Part shown: piece by piece, positions 1-7,743 of the stretch
How the letters are laid out: the number at the start of each line of letters is the position of its first letter
Numbering within the stretch: the first letter of the stretch is position 1
NCBI RefSeq assembly: GCF_003945345.1
Contig: NZ_AP019308.1
Span: 4,109,501-4,173,500 of the forward strand
DNA from: Paenibacillus baekrokdamisoli
Lineage (GTDB): Bacteria > Bacillota > Bacilli > Paenibacillales > Paenibacillaceae
Length of the DNA stretch: 64,000 bases
Direction of reading: 5' to 3'
Translations under genes and position numbers: made by a program
The notes under the pieces: model-generated
Told to the model about the DNA's origin: nothing
The model's database searches: none
The model's input: only the letters and a program-made list of their open reading frames with translations

Positions 1-466
1 CCAGAACAGCGGCAAGCGCGAGCTTCTGCTTTTCTCCTCCAGATAATTGAGAGACAAGTCGGTCCACGTCTACATTCAGCCCTGCTGTCTGAAGCGCCCA
101 TTGAATTCGGGAAGGCATACTCTCACGAGGCCAACTGAAGTTGGACAAGCCAAAAGCAATATCTTCTCCCACCGTAAATCCAACCTGCTGATTTTCTGGA
201 TTTTGAAATACCATTTGTACCTTGCGCCGGATAGATGGAATAGAAGCTTGATCCTCCGTGCTTAACTCATCTACTGCTATTGAGCCTTGTTGAGGAAGCT
301 CTATTCCGTTCAAAAGTCTGGATAATGAAGATTTTCCCGAGCCATTCGGCCCGAGAAAAGCGACAAATTCATTCTCTTGAATATCAAGACTTACATTTTG
401 CAAAGCCCACCTGGGATCATCCTCGAAATCGGAATAGGAGAAGAATACGTCATGGATACGAATCAT
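1..466 (-). CDS. ECF transporter ATP-binding protein (EcfA-type), 3' part outside window
   Basis: The visible 155 codons are the N-terminal part of an ABC ATPase of the energy-coupling-factor type. Walker A (GPNGSGKS) lies near residue 40, a Q-loop FQNPENQQVGFTVGEDIAFG that is typical of EcfA follows near residue 90, and the ABC signature LSGGEKQK is close to the window edge. The ATG at 466 has an AGGGG ribosome site 8 nt upstream. It follows the TudS-like gene by 29 nt and should power uptake by the S component encoded first in this operon. Walker B and the rest are beyond position 1, so I cannot say whether one or two ATPase domains are present. Confidence 0.9.
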   Translation of the reverse strand, partial: MIRIHDVFFSYSDFEDDPRWALQNVSLDIQENEFVAFLGPNGSGKSSLSRLLNGIELPQQGSIAVDELSTEDQASIPSIRRKVQMVFQNPENQQVGFTVGEDIAFGLSNFSWPRESMPSRIQWALQTAGLNVDVDRLVSQLSGGEKQKLALAAVL

Positions 467-495
467 ATGAGCATCCCCCTTATGTCTAGTAATAG

Positions 496-987
496 TTAGC
501 GCTCAGCCCGCGGGACTTCTCCGAATATACTTTTGGAATCTAATGGATCGAATAGTCCTTCGGCCGTATTCGGTATTTGCCAGAAAAAGTTTACATTTAA
601 GCCGAATTCATCTGAAATTTCATGAAAATCTCGCATGAATATACCTTTGCCTGGATCACAAGAAGGACTGTCCGAGATGCCGATACCACCTACAATTTCG
701 TATCCATAGTCTTGGTAGACTTTTAATTGTTCAATTACCGGAAGAAGAATCTTACGATTATGGGCATGAAATTCAGGCGTATCGTATTCTTCTACTGTCA
801 TCGGGGGACGTTCTGGACCAAGAAACGTAAATTCTGGACATGGCAGTTGAAAAATACCGTATGCTTGATCGTTTGCCCAATCCACAGCAGATTTCATAAC
901 CCCAGGACTTCTAGCTTCTCCCGCCACGACAGCGTTCTGGTTAATCACACAGTGAGAGACGACGACGATTTGTTTATTACGTTGCAT
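496..987 (-). CDS. TudS/DUF523-related putative desulfidase (CD3072-like)
   Basis: A 163-residue protein with three well-spaced cysteines, C13 (SHCVIN), C50 (LPCPEF) and C110 (SPSCDPG). This matches the three cysteines that hold the [4Fe-4S] cluster in thiouracil desulfidase TudS (DUF523). It resembles the family named after C. difficile CD3072 that pairs with an ECF S component. I chose the ATG at 987, with AGGTGG 5 nt upstream, rather than an in-frame GTG at 996. The start overlaps the end of the S-component gene by 11 nt, so translation is probably coupled. Desulfuration of an imported thio-compound is inference; the substrate is unknown. Confidence 0.75.
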   Translation of the reverse strand: MQRNKQIVVVSHCVINQNAVVAGEARSPGVMKSAVDWANDQAYGIFQLPCPEFTFLGPERPPMTVEEYDTPEFHAHNRKILLPVIEQLKVYQDYGYEIVGGIGISDSPSCDPGKGIFMRDFHEISDEFGLNVNFFWQIPNTAEGLFDPLDSKSIFGEVPRAER

Positions 988-1555
988 AGGAGCCACCTTT
1001 TTTACGAGTCGAGCGTTTCAATAAGGATTGTGGAATTCCCTTCAGAACATAATAGATCAGCACGGCCGACAATATTTTATCGACCAAGTTGTCCCAGAGT
1101 CTTGGGAAGAATGAAGCAGCGAATACACTAGTACCCGCATTTTTCAACCATAGAACAAAGATATCCTGTGCGCCGCCTGTTAGTCCTCCAAAGACAGCAA
1201 CAGCAATAACGGTACCAATAACCGGGCATATGATACCAAGGAGAATGCCTGATACAATTGCCGTTTTCAATGTATAGCCGTATCTCGTTGCCGCAAACCC
1301 AATAATGAGTCCGACAATAATATTGACTAGCGCGAACGGAATCGAGGTATAGCCAGATGTAACCCCTAATACAAGATTAGTGAGTAATCCAACCAATGCA
1401 CCCCAATAAGGGCCATATAAAGCAGCAATGAAAATAGTTCCAATTACATCAAGAAAAAGAAAAGGGATCTTCAGGTTGCCAATAACCGTTCCCGCGATCA
1501 CATTGATCGCAACTGCCAGAGCACTAAGCGTTAGTATTAATGTTCTCTGATTCAT
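977..1555 (-). CDS. ECF transporter S component (CD3073-like)
   Basis: A 192-residue integral membrane protein with about six hydrophobic segments and glycine-rich turns (GPYWGALVG, NIIVGLIIGFAATRYGY) as in substrate-binding S components of ECF vitamin transporters. The end is basic (RSTRKKGGSYAT). The start at 1555 has GGAGGT 5 nt upstream. It is the first gene of the operon and is followed by the TudS-like enzyme and an EcfA-type ATPase. The substrate cannot be read from sequence. By gene order it resembles the CD3073 family, which co-occurs with the CD3072 desulfidase-like family; this is recalled family knowledge, not a search result. Confidence 0.8.
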   Translation of the reverse strand: MNQRTLILTLSALAVAINVIAGTVIGNLKIPFLFLDVIGTIFIAALYGPYWGALVGLLTNLVLGVTSGYTSIPFALVNIIVGLIIGFAATRYGYTLKTAIVSGILLGIICPVIGTVIAVAVFGGLTGGAQDIFVLWLKNAGTSVFAASFFPRLWDNLVDKILSAVLIYYVLKGIPQSLLKRSTRKKGGSYAT

Positions 1556-1712
1556 AGGTTACCTCCGTCAATTTGGTATAGGATTGCCGGTGAATGAACA
1601 GTTGAAGCCACTTCCCCCTTTGTACATACACGAGCCCTGCTGATTACCGGCTTGAATTCAGCGTCTCCGACGGATAACCCCAATAACAAGTAAACATATC
1701 AATTTACTTGTT
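1556..1712 (-). other. Long untranslated leader of the ECF operon, possibly structured
   Basis: About 150 nt separate the promoter from the S-component start. The leader contains complementary segments GCCGGT (1651-1646 on the minus strand) and ACCGGC (1591-1586) that would close a loop of about 54 nt. It does not match the TPP, FMN, THF, cobalamin or preQ1 riboswitch consensus that I know. A riboswitch is possible but not shown. Confidence 0.3.
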
Positions 1713-1715
1713 ATT
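1682..1715. promoter_or_regulatory. Perfect 13-bp inverted repeat, likely repressor operator
   Basis: The arms AATAACAAGTAAA (1682-1694) and TTTACTTGTTATT (1703-1715) are perfect reverse complements with an 8-nt spacer. The site overlaps the -10 box and start point of the ECF promoter and has no T-tract, so an operator is more likely than a terminator. No regulator gene is adjacent in the window. Confidence 0.65.
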
Positions 1716-1742
1716 ATAGGTCAGCTAATTTGTTAATGTCAA
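1713..1742 (-). promoter_or_regulatory. Sigma-A promoter of the ECF operon
   Basis: TTGACA (1742-1737), an 18-nt spacer and TATAAT (1718-1713) on the minus strand are both perfect consensus hexamers. Transcription would start near 1706 inside the inverted repeat. Confidence 0.8.
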
Positions 1743-1866
1743 CAGTTTTAATCGGAATACTATGATTTGATTCGAGATGTACAATAAAACTGAAAATCTG
1801 ACACACGACGGATACTGGTAACTGCAATTAAGGGTGATGGCTTTCATGGTGGGGGCCCCAAAACAG

Positions 1867-1904
1867 AACGACTGCTTCCCCGTATCTAGAGGGAAGCAGT
1901 CGTT
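1867..1904 (-). terminator. Rho-independent terminator-like hairpin after the SLH fragment
   Basis: A 14-bp perfect stem (1867-1880 with 1891-1904) and 10-nt loop lie 56 nt after the stop of the minus-strand SLH gene. CTGTTTTG follows in the minus direction. It also insulates the ECF promoter downstream. Confidence 0.65.
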
Positions 1905-1959
1905 GCATAAAGTGACTTATATTGTGTCTGTCGATGGGGTTGTAACCGTCGTTCGACCT

Positions 1960-3030
1960 TTAAATCAATTCAGACTTCTGAAGCAGTCTTTGGATAATAG
2001 CAGCTGCTTCTGATCTTGTCATATACGCTTTTGGAGCAAGCTCCGTACTGCTTCTGCCCATAATGATTCCTGCGTGCAGGCTGTCGGCCGAAGCGCTTTT
2101 CGCCCATACAGATACTAGCTTTTCATCCGCGAACAGACCAAGTAATTCGTCTGCTGCTTTAGATGTAAGCTTCGCTTTCAGACCGGTTATTTTCATTGCT
2201 TTTGTGATGATGAGCATGGCCTGCTCTCGTGTAATCAAGTCCCCAGGACGGAATTTTCCATCCTCGAACCCGTTGATTAAACCATACTCATACGCTGTTT
2301 GAACAACATCGCTGTACCAGTCCGCTATCTTCACGTCAGTGAATGGGGTTGTTCCGCTGCCTGCTTGCAGCCCCAGTCCCCGAATGAGAATCGCTGCAAA
2401 TTCAGCTCGAGTCATAGTTCTGTCCGGCAAGTAACGATCTTTGCCTACACCAAGCACCACAAGCCTTGATGCTAAATCTTGGACCGCTGCTTTCGACCAA
2501 TGGTGCTCTGTATCCTCGAATGCTAGTCGATGACTCACGAGCGTGTAAATACCGTTGTATAGACTATTGATTCTCGCATAATAGACGCCATTGATCTGTT
2601 CGATCTTGGTTGGTACATGCGACATTGTTCCATCTTTACCGATAAGAACACCAGTGGTTACTTTCATTGGATTGATGTCGGCTGAGAGCTTAATCTGTCT
2701 TTCAACATAACGCTCAAACTTGTCAACCTTCACGGTTTTTCCGGCGTAACTGCCGGTGATTGCAAACTCCACAGGGGTCAACAGCGCTTCATGCGATGAT
2801 GATGCCTCTGCTAGCGAGATGGAAAGCTTGATGTTCACCTGGCTCAAGTCTGACGGATTGCCCAGTGAAGCTAGTAATCTCTCTACATTTATTGCCGTAA
2901 CCGGAAGGATCACCGTTGCTCTTTCCGTTTCAAAGCGGATGCTGTGAGACTTTGCATACATCAGCTTGAGAAGCTCGCCGTTCAATTGAACTTCAACATT
3001 CTTGGCCGAAGATACCTGAGGAATCGTCAA
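1960..3030 (-). pseudogene. 5'-truncated SLH-domain surface protein
   Basis: The 356-residue frame ends in three SLH repeats (about residues 170-350, with motifs HHWSKAAVQDLASR, TPFTDVKIADWYSD and LITREQAMLIITKAM). These normally bind secondary cell-wall polymer. The N-terminal half resembles the internal beta-rich region that precedes SLH repeats in large Paenibacillus surface proteins. The frame has no signal peptide, no ATG and no ribosome site. It opens with TTG at 3030 and an in-frame TAA lies a short way upstream. This fits the 3' remnant of a larger exported protein. A short cytoplasmic protein is possible but would make no sense for SLH repeats. Confidence 0.6.
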
Positions 3031-3058
3031 AAATACTTTCCCCTTTCTCGCCTTGAAG

Positions 3059-3088
3059 CTTGTTGATTATAGCTTCATTATCAACAAG
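3059..3088. repeat. Short inverted repeat at the broken 5' end of the SLH gene
   Basis: CTTGTTGAT (3059-3067) and ATCAACAAG (3080-3088) form a 9-bp stem with a 12-nt loop just upstream of the SLH fragment. It may be the scar of the truncation or a weak hairpin. Confidence 0.35.
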
Positions 3089-3147
3089 GGTGGAGATTAG
3101 GCTGTACCCTTCTGCAGCTCATCAATAATGTACATCCGTCATCAGAT

Positions 3148-3298
3148 TCAGCTCTGCATTTCTGTCAGCCATAGCTGGTAATGCACATGCTCTACAGCCT
3201 TTCGACCTGATTCGACTTCATCATACAGAATCTCACTTAACAAACACTTAACAGGCTTTTGGTAACGCAAAAAAACCTTATGTATCAAGGGTAGTTAT
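3148..3298 (-). pseudogene. Decayed small ORF after the PP2C gene
   Basis: An in-frame 40-residue stretch (from TTG 3270 to TGA 3148) reads like real protein, with segments such as LLSEILYDEVESGRK and VEHVHYQLWLTEMQS. Upstream in the same frame, an ATA codon at 3298 sits at the correct distance from a perfect GGAGGAG site (3310-3304), but codon 7 is TAA. The layout suggests an original ATG-started small gene at the 3' end of the operon that lost its start and gained a stop. Alternatively only the 40-residue TTG-started part is made. I do not recognise the family. Confidence 0.35.
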
Positions 3299-3325
3299 GG
3301 TATCTCCTCCTATCCATTCGGGAAA

Positions 3326-4198
3326 TTATACCCCAGATTGGAATTCCATAATAACCGCCGATTTGTCGTCTGATTTTTTATGACGGGGAAAATGTATACA
3401 GAATGGATCTTGTTCCTCAATGCAGGTTAAATGATCCATATAATGTTCCAAGCCCTTTTTATTGATCTCCATGATGAACTTGTCCCATTTTTGCGGATCG
3501 TCGGAAGCCTCAATATGATGAAATAACCCATCGGTTACCGCATAAACCTTACTAACATTAGCTCTGGAGATACGACCATATTCCAAGAAATCTGCAAAGG
3601 CAGGATCTCCATTCATGACGGAATATCCCTCTAGGGTATTAGCTTTATTGCGATTGCTTTCCGTTAGGGGAAAGAGCTGAAGCTGGATATCTTCCTTCGA
3701 ATGGCCAAGTTCTATCAGCTCTTGTTTCTTATTCAGGATTCGTGTATCGAATGCTTCAACCTGATTCCGCGTCAGCACGCGAATGCTTTGATCGTTGTAT
3801 TGAACGAATAACATGCAATCCCCGCACTGCACATATTCCATATAGGTTGGATGGATCTGCACCACAGCGAATACAGCACTCCATAATTTCCAGCTGCAGG
3901 TCACATCAATGCCTTCTGCTTCCATTCGCTGCCTGAGCTCAACATTCGCTGCAAGAACGGCCTCTCTAATATTTATATCTTTGGATTGCACATGTAAATG
4001 AGAGGCAACTAATTGGGCCGCAATATAACCTCCTGTGCGCTGATCGTGATCAAGAAACATTTCTATAGAAGAAACACCATCAATCACCCCATAAACCTGC
4101 TTATTAGCATTCAGAACCAAGGCATCCTCATTTAAAGCCGAGATCCCCTTCTGGGTGCTGGACTCAACACTGAAATCGACTGAAATATTCTTCGGCAT
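3326..4198 (-). CDS. PP2C-family protein phosphatase-like protein
   Basis: A 290-residue soluble protein with the PPM/PP2C metal-binding motifs: NEDAL near residue 23, VIDGVSS near 38, QCGDCMLF near 130 and AVTDGLF near 220. PP2C enzymes dephosphorylate phospho-Ser/Thr proteins with Mn or Mg. I chose ATG 4198 because GGAAGAGAG lies just upstream, overlapping the end of the acetyltransferase gene; a longer reading from 4282 would run through that gene. It is the last intact gene of the sugar-transport operon. No partner kinase is visible, so its target is unknown; sensing or stress signalling is only a guess. Confidence 0.75.
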   Translation of the reverse strand: MPKNISVDFSVESSTQKGISALNEDALVLNANKQVYGVIDGVSSIEMFLDHDQRTGGYIAAQLVASHLHVQSKDINIREAVLAANVELRQRMEAEGIDVTCSWKLWSAVFAVVQIHPTYMEYVQCGDCMLFVQYNDQSIRVLTRNQVEAFDTRILNKKQELIELGHSKEDIQLQLFPLTESNRNKANTLEGYSVMNGDPAFADFLEYGRISRANVSKVYAVTDGLFHHIEASDDPQKWDKFIMEINKKGLEHYMDHLTCIEEQDPFCIHFPRHKKSDDKSAVIMEFQSGV

Positions 4199-4202
4199 AG
4201 GA

Positions 4203-4748
4203 TCATCTCTCTTCCAAATGGGCTGGCTGGAGCTTGGATAGGATCGAGCTCCATCTTTCCTTATGGCTTTCATGCTCATCAACAGGCTGGAAAGCTAGCT
4301 TCAAATACGTTTTGATAGCAGGTATCCGAAAATCGTCGGTTTGCAGAACCGCTTTAAGCTTCCCTTCCTTGCGCATTTGCAGTAGAGCAGCAAGGCTCAC
4401 CGCATAGCCTAAGCCCCAACCTGCATAATCCGGATGTGCGCCGACCATGTGCAAATAACCCGCTTCTTCCTCCAGCTTATCTTGAAACCAAGCAGTAGCT
4501 GTAGCCACCGGCGTATCACCAAAGAAGATAAAGATAACCCGCTCCGGGTGAAAATACGGATGACTGCCGATTGCTGTTTGAAAGTCTCTCTCCCTTCCAA
4601 AGGAGACGGAAACCAGCTGCTCCCAATGCTGTTCATCTCCGGATTGAAAGGAGCGGATATGAAATCCAGGTGGGCAAATTAATTCCGGCAATTCAAATAA
4701 ATTGTCATTCTTCATGACTAACTGAGGTAATTTCCTTTCTTCCGTCAT
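4203..4748 (-). CDS. GNAT-family N-acetyltransferase
   Basis: A 181-residue protein. The GNAT fold is shown by beta-strand 4 and the acetyl-CoA loop (VGAHPDYAGWGLGYAVS, about residues 105-121) and the C-terminal segment TDDFRIPAIKTYLKLAF with the usual Tyr. Start ATG 4748 has GGAGGG 7 nt upstream and lies 2 nt after the stop of the dehydrogenase gene, so the genes are co-transcribed. The acceptor may be a sugar or small molecule handled by this operon, which is inference from position only. Confidence 0.8.
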   Translation of the reverse strand: MTEERKLPQLVMKNDNLFELPELICPPGFHIRSFQSGDEQHWEQLVSVSFGRERDFQTAIGSHPYFHPERVIFIFFGDTPVATATAWFQDKLEEEAGYLHMVGAHPDYAGWGLGYAVSLAALLQMRKEGKLKAVLQTDDFRIPAIKTYLKLAFQPVDEHESHKERWSSILSKLQPAHLEER

Positions 4749-4750
4749 CG

Positions 4751-5965
4751 TTAATCCCTCCGCGAACGAGCTTGGTTATTCTTATTGAAATTCGGAAAGT
4801 TGATTACTTGCCCACCAGCAGCCACAGACTCCATCGATAAAGGAAACACACAGCTCAATGTGACCGCATCATATACATCGATGATAGGCGCACGATTCTC
4901 TTGAATGGCCGCTATAAACTCCTCCAAAACAAAAAAATCTCCACCGCCATGTCTAGTCTTAGCTGCTTGCTTCTCCCATCGCTTCCATAGAGGATGATCG
5001 TATTCTGGCTGATACGTTTGTAAAGGCTCCCACCCATTTTCTCCATCCTCCATCTTAGGAGAACGGCCCCGAAGCCAGATCAGACCTTCTTCTTGATCGT
5101 GACGTCCTGACACATAAGCCCCCTCCGTACCTTGCAGCACATAATGCCTCGCATTATGCGGCCGCTCCGAAGACCAATCTACGCGCAACGTGATCAGCAC
5201 GCCCTTCTTCGTCTTTAGAACGGTTACCGCTGAATCACCCTGCTGCCAATAATCGCTCTGCGCACCCGGATGCCCCTTTCCAAAATGCTCCTCGTAATAG
5301 TTTTGTAGAGCACGAGATTTGGAGACAAAGGTCGCCATGCTCTCCAGCTCATCCCCATTACGTTTGTTTAATTCAATCCATTGCGCAACTGGACCGAGCG
5401 AGTGGGTCGGATAATTCATCCCGTTATATTGTTGATGAAGCTGGCCTCGCCAGGTTAAGCTCCCATCTGCATGATGAGTCGATTCTCGTAATTCATGAAT
5501 ATAGCTGCCTTCTAAATGCGTGATTTCGCCAAACATTCCCTGCTTCACCATATGATGAATCATCAAATTGGAGCGAGTAAAGCAATAATTTTCTGCCATC
5601 ATATAGACTAGGCCGGTCTTCTCCACCGTTTCTACAAGCTCCCATGAATCTTCCAACGTATGCGCGGCTATCACTTCACTTAACACATGCTTCCCTGCTT
5701 GCAAAGCAGCGATAGCTTGACGTGCATGAAGCAGTAATGGACTGGCCAGAACAACAGCATCAATTGAAGGCTCCTGCAGCATTTTATCGTAATCCGTATA
5801 GGTTTGGATCTCCGGATATTTGTCCTTCCATTCCTGCAAGACCTTTTCATTCAAATCGCAGATCGCGACTAACTCGATCCGATCAGCCAGCTCTGAGAGT
5901 GCGATATAAAAGCTGCCACCTCGATTACCCCCTACAATAGCAAGACGTACTCGTTTATCTCCCAT
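4751..5965 (-). CDS. Gfo/Idh/MocA-family oxidoreductase
   Basis: A 404-residue NAD(P)-dependent dehydrogenase. The N-terminal Rossmann fold starts RLAIVGGNRGGSF and continues with VAICDLNE and the family motif DAVVLASPLLLHARQAIAALQAGKHVLSEV. The C-terminal half is the substrate domain with YPTHSLGPVAQW. I prefer ATG 5965 (GGAGG 10 nt upstream) to TTG 5974, which is too close to the ribosome site. Family members oxidise sugars, inositols and sugar acids. Its place behind two sugar permeases suggests that it acts on the imported sugar. Confidence 0.88.
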   Translation of the reverse strand: MGDKRVRLAIVGGNRGGSFYIALSELADRIELVAICDLNEKVLQEWKDKYPEIQTYTDYDKMLQEPSIDAVVLASPLLLHARQAIAALQAGKHVLSEVIAAHTLEDSWELVETVEKTGLVYMMAENYCFTRSNLMIHHMVKQGMFGEITHLEGSYIHELRESTHHADGSLTWRGQLHQQYNGMNYPTHSLGPVAQWIELNKRNGDELESMATFVSKSRALQNYYEEHFGKGHPGAQSDYWQQGDSAVTVLKTKKGVLITLRVDWSSERPHNARHYVLQGTEGAYVSGRHDQEEGLIWLRGRSPKMEDGENGWEPLQTYQPEYDHPLWKRWEKQAAKTRHGGGDFFVLEEFIAAIQENRAPIIDVYDAVTLSCVFPLSMESVAAGGQVINFPNFNKNNQARSRRD

Positions 5966-5990
5966 TCTGCTCAATCCTCCACATGCAGCT

Positions 5991-6821
5991 CTATTTAACT
6001 GAACCGACCACTAATCCTTTTCTAATATAGCGTTGTAACGTCATGTAAATAAGGATGGGGGGAATCGACGTCATCAATAACCCTGCTAATAGTAAAGGCT
6101 GATTGGTATCAAATCTTTTTAATATGGTCGCAACCGCCAAGGTCATCGTCTTAAGCTCATCCGATTGCAAAAAAATCAATGGCGTGAATAGGTCATTCCA
6201 CCAATCGGTTGTATTAAAAATGGCAAGCGTAATGATACCGGATATCGATAAAGGCATGACCACGCGCAGCAGTGTTTGAAAATAATTGGCTCCATCGATC
6301 TTAGCGGCAGCCAGAACCTCATTAGGTATTCCCCGCATCAGCGAGGTCAGTAGAAAGATATTGGTAGGGATACTGGTGATTGCCCACATCAGCACAACGG
6401 AGACCAAATGATCCACTAAGCCCAAACGTGCCATGATCTGGAAGTTAGGAATAATAAAGGTGATGCTTGGAATGGTCATTGTCGAGATAACCAGTAAGAA
6501 TAAAGCAGAGCGGTATCGAAATTCAATTTTGGAAAAAGCGTACGAGGCTGGAATGGTGAAGAAGATATTGAGGCTGAAGGCTGCAAGGACACAGAACAGC
6601 GTATTCCCAAACAAACGCAGCACATCGAAACGATAATATAAAGCCTCATAATTTAACCCATACCATGTACCGGGAAGCCCACTCGGATTTTTGAAGAAGT
6701 CAACGGAGGTTCTTACGCTGTTAATCGCCATATAGAAGATCGGATAAAGCGAAACACAAGCAATCGCCAGCAAAAAGAGAAAAATAACCGCTCTAGAAAA
6801 CATAAATTTGGGCTTGGACAT
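5991..6821 (-). CDS. Carbohydrate ABC transporter permease (MalG-type)
   Basis: A 276-residue protein with six predicted membrane segments. The EAA loop for ATPase contact is AAAKIDGANYFQTLLRVVMPLS, about residues 180-200. It ends in GLVVGSVK as is usual for the second permease of CUT1 sugar importers. ATG 6821 has AGGAG 8 nt upstream and starts 14 nt after the partner permease. No ATPase gene lies nearby; such systems in Firmicutes share a general MsmX/UgpC-type ATPase. Confidence 0.9.
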   Translation of the reverse strand: MSKPKFMFSRAVIFLFLLAIACVSLYPIFYMAINSVRTSVDFFKNPSGLPGTWYGLNYEALYYRFDVLRLFGNTLFCVLAAFSLNIFFTIPASYAFSKIEFRYRSALFLLVISTMTIPSITFIIPNFQIMARLGLVDHLVSVVLMWAITSIPTNIFLLTSLMRGIPNEVLAAAKIDGANYFQTLLRVVMPLSISGIITLAIFNTTDWWNDLFTPLIFLQSDELKTMTLAVATILKRFDTNQPLLLAGLLMTSIPPILIYMTLQRYIRKGLVVGSVK

Positions 6822-6835
6822 CGGATAAACTCCTT

Positions 6836-7708
6836 TTATTCTGCAAAACGATTTGATATACGCAATTGAACCCAAGATATCAATAACACGATGATAAATA
6901 AGATAATCGATAACGCACTGGCATAACCAAGCTGACCAGGTGACTGAAAAGCTTTGATATAAATCATATAATCAATAGGTGTGGTCTCTAGGCCCGGCCC
7001 TCCGCCAGTAACGGAGAATACGAGAGAAAAGACACCGATGAAACAATAGATGATATTGGTTACTGTAAAATAGAAAATCGTCGGTGTGAGAGAAGGAATG
7101 ACGATATGGATCAGTCGCTTCCACCAGCTAGCCCCATCCGTCTTGGATGCTTCAATCATTTCTTGAGAAATCGAAGACAGCCCCGATAAAAAGATCAGCG
7201 TGCCTTGACCCATCGTTTGCCAATAAAAGCAGAAAATTAGAACCATAAACGCAGTCGGCGTATAGGAAAGCCATTGCAAATGCCACTCGGGAAGCCCGAG
7301 AGCCCGGATGATTTGGTTAATCACACCGGACTGGGCAAACATCGTTTTCATTAGAAACCCAACCACGACCGCCGAAAGGATCGTGGGAATATAATAGACG
7401 GAGCGAAAAAACCGCCAGCCTGGTACTTCTTCAAACAAGAGAACAGAAACAATCAGGCAGATGAGCAATATTCCCGGAACAGACAGCAAGAAGATCAAAT
7501 TATTACGAAGCAGCTTCCAAAGCTCGCCGTTCGTTAGAATAAATTTGTAATTGTCCAAACCGATCCACCGTGAGATATTCCCGTCCCACTTCGTAAAGCT
7601 GTGAAGGAACGTATTGATCATCGGATAGAAAACGACGATGATCAATACGATTAATGCGGGAACAACGGATAGATAACCGGAAAGTCTTTCTTTTACCATA
7701 TATCGCAT
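6836..7708 (-). CDS. Carbohydrate ABC transporter permease (MalF-type)
   Basis: A 290-residue integral membrane protein with six segments, starting with the hydrophobic helix GYLSVVPALIVLIIVVFYPM. The EAA motif is EASKTDGASWWKRLIHIVIPSL (about residues 185-206). It pairs with the next permease and the preceding lipoprotein to form a CUT1 sugar importer. Start ATG 7708 is preceded by AAAGG; an in-frame ATG at 7699 is an alternative. Confidence 0.9.
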   Translation of the reverse strand: MRYMVKERLSGYLSVVPALIVLIIVVFYPMINTFLHSFTKWDGNISRWIGLDNYKFILTNGELWKLLRNNLIFLLSVPGILLICLIVSVLLFEEVPGWRFFRSVYYIPTILSAVVVGFLMKTMFAQSGVINQIIRALGLPEWHLQWLSYTPTAFMVLIFCFYWQTMGQGTLIFLSGLSSISQEMIEASKTDGASWWKRLIHIVIPSLTPTIFYFTVTNIIYCFIGVFSLVFSVTGGGPGLETTPIDYMIYIKAFQSPGQLGYASALSIILFIIVLLISWVQLRISNRFAE

Positions 7709-7743
7709 AGGGGGAAGCCTTTCTCAATCCAAGAATAAGTAGC

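Noticed and set aside
727..1277. Plus-strand frames opposite the ECF S component and TudS-like gene
   Set aside because: No ribosome sites and no protein-like features; both minus genes are well supported.
1556..1712. Known riboswitch class in the ECF leader
   Set aside because: No match to TPP, FMN, THF, cobalamin or preQ1 consensus; listed only as a possible structured leader.
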